From assembly GCA_922989275.2 (NCBI GenBank), contig OV277870.1:59359079-59423078 (forward strand): a DNA stretch of 64,000 bases, read 5' to 3'. Numbering within the stretch: the first letter of the stretch is position 1; each line of letters starts with the position of its first letter. The position numbers and the translations under genes are program-made. Shown in pieces: positions 63,017 through 64,000 of this stretch. The notes beneath the pieces were generated by a model. The model was given only the letters and a program-made list of their open reading frames with translations, was not told the DNA's origin and ran no database searches. The stretch comes from Gari tellinella (Eukaryota > Mollusca > Bivalvia > Cardiida > Psammobiidae).

Positions 63017-63990
63017 GGCTGTTTGCAGATGATTGTGCACTATAGACTCGCTGAAACTTCAAAAATGACCTGAATAACCTTGGACAGTGGGAACGCAAGT
63101 GGGGAATGTCTTTCCATCCAGACAAGTGCTCTACAATGCACATAACAAGAGCAAGGACCCACACAAAGACAGCCTACTCTATGAAGGGCCAAATTTTGCA
63201 GGAAGTCGGCTCAACACGGTATCTTGGACTGGATATAAGTTGCGACCTATCTTGGAACACCTACATTGACAGGATAGTGAAGAAGGGGAGTAGTATATTA
63301 GGATTTCTGCAAAGAAACCTTCGCATCAGCAATCAGGAAACAAAAGCATCCGCATACTACGCCCTCGTTAGATCCAATCTTGAATACTGTGCAAGCGTTT
63401 GGAACCCACACACCTCATCTGCAGTAAACAAGATTGAGATGGTTCAACGTCATGCAGCCAGGTACGCAACCAATCGTTACCGCAATACCAGCAGCGTAAC
63501 TGACGTGCTTGACGAACTGCAGTGGGAAAGTTTGCAGTCCAGACGCACAAAGCAACAACTGACTATGCTGTATAAAATTGTAAATGGACTGGTAGACGTC
63601 AAGGCGGACATGCTCCTTACACCCACATCGCAGCGTACCAGAAGTAGACACAGCCAGACTTATCGAACCATTTCAACATCCACAGACTCGTATAAGTACA
63701 GTGTTTTCCCACGCACCATTCCAGCATGGAATTCTTTACCGGCAACTATTTTCGAGACCCCTAATCTGGTATCTTTCAGAGAGGGGCTGTCAACACTGAA
63801 ATTCTAATAAATCTGCTCGGCTTCGACTGTTAGTACAGGTAACAATGAAGGGAAGAGCTGTGCCGGTTGAGTGAATTCTCAGGGGCCGCTTCGGTAGCCG
63901 GATTGGTCTTCCCCGAGGGACGAAAAGCAGTCGAATCAATATTTTCACTAGTATCTGACTTTGAACTGTCTGTTTCTATCTTTCCTCTTT
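63017..63990 (+). mobile_element. 5'-truncated CR1/L2-like LINE
   Basis: It begins within the catalytic region of the reverse transcriptase (RLFADDCALY-like at about 63018-63045), then has stops and a one-base insertion near 63057-63072, and afterwards an open frame to 63807. Sequence after the stop (GGGCCGCTTCGG-like and CCCCGAGGGACGAAAAGCAG) is probably its 3' end and may run past the window. Confidence 0.8.
63106..63807 (+). pseudogene. LINE reverse transcriptase C-terminal remnant (233 codons)
   Basis: MSFHPDKCSTMHITRARTHT opens the frame; TRYLGLDISCDLSWNTYID, ILGFLQRNLRIS, SNLEYCASVWNPHT, VQRHAARYATNRY and PRTIPAWNSLPATI follow. These are the thumb and C-terminal motifs of CR1/L2-group jockey-like reverse transcriptases. 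The catalytic part is lost to truncation and frameshift, so the copy cannot be active. Confidence 0.88.
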
Positions 63991-64000
63991 CCCTTTCACT

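Overview
The window is eukaryotic, AT-rich genomic DNA from an animal, most likely a bivalve mollusc. The basis is: one large gene with short GT-AG exons spread over more than 52 kb, introns packed with miniature inverted-repeat elements (MITEs), tRNA-headed SINE fragments, and a mobile element with CTCACCTGAG/CTCAGGTGAG ends and a CGTCCGTCG-rich start of a type I recall as common in bivalve genomes. I cannot name the species.

The only host gene I can support is on the + strand. Seventeen exons between 1619 and 53903 join in consistent phase into the last 761 residues of an ephexin-family Rho guanine-nucleotide exchange factor (relatives: NGEF, ARHGEF5/15/16/19/26 and the fly ephexin gene). 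Order: a proline-rich, tyrosine-motif-rich N-terminal part (exons 1-7), the conserved linker before DH (exon 8), DH (exons 9-12), PH (13-15), SH3 (16-17) and a short basic tail. The 5' end lies upstream of the window.

The rest is mobile and repetitive DNA. About 45 copies or fragments of a ~250-bp MITE (called A here) are flanked by TTAA and end in CCCTTT or CCCATT, which suggests piggyBac-type mobilisation. Other MITE families are B, H and M (TTAA), E, F and O (TA, CAGT ends, Tc1/mariner-like), C and D (CAGGG...CCCTG ends, possibly hAT-like), I, J, K, N and P. Most carry a long near-perfect central hairpin. Only two related hairpin modules recur across families with different ends: module 1 (TTAAAGCAGG...) and module 2 (CAAACAGT...GATCAGA). 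Nested insertions are frequent and often hit the TTAA inside another element's hairpin arm.

Intron 15 holds an antisense, apparently intact L1/Tx1-like non-LTR retrotransposon (41734-52366) with ORF1 (two CCHC knuckles), ORF2 (endonuclease plus reverse transcriptase), a 14-bp target-site duplication and an A-rich tail. Between ORF1 and ORF2 sits a 5.2-kb tandem array of about 35 units of ~150 bp. Other repeats are a ~320-bp tandem repeat at the left edge, a 44-bp minisatellite at 38.7-39.3 kb that grew from a MITE end, three TTAA-flanked elements carrying a tRNA-like Pol III promoter, and a 5'-truncated CR1/L2-like LINE at the right edge. The strongest candidates for something undescribed are the hairpin modules shared among unrelated MITE families, the retrotransposon with an internal satellite, and the tRNA-carrying TTAA elements.
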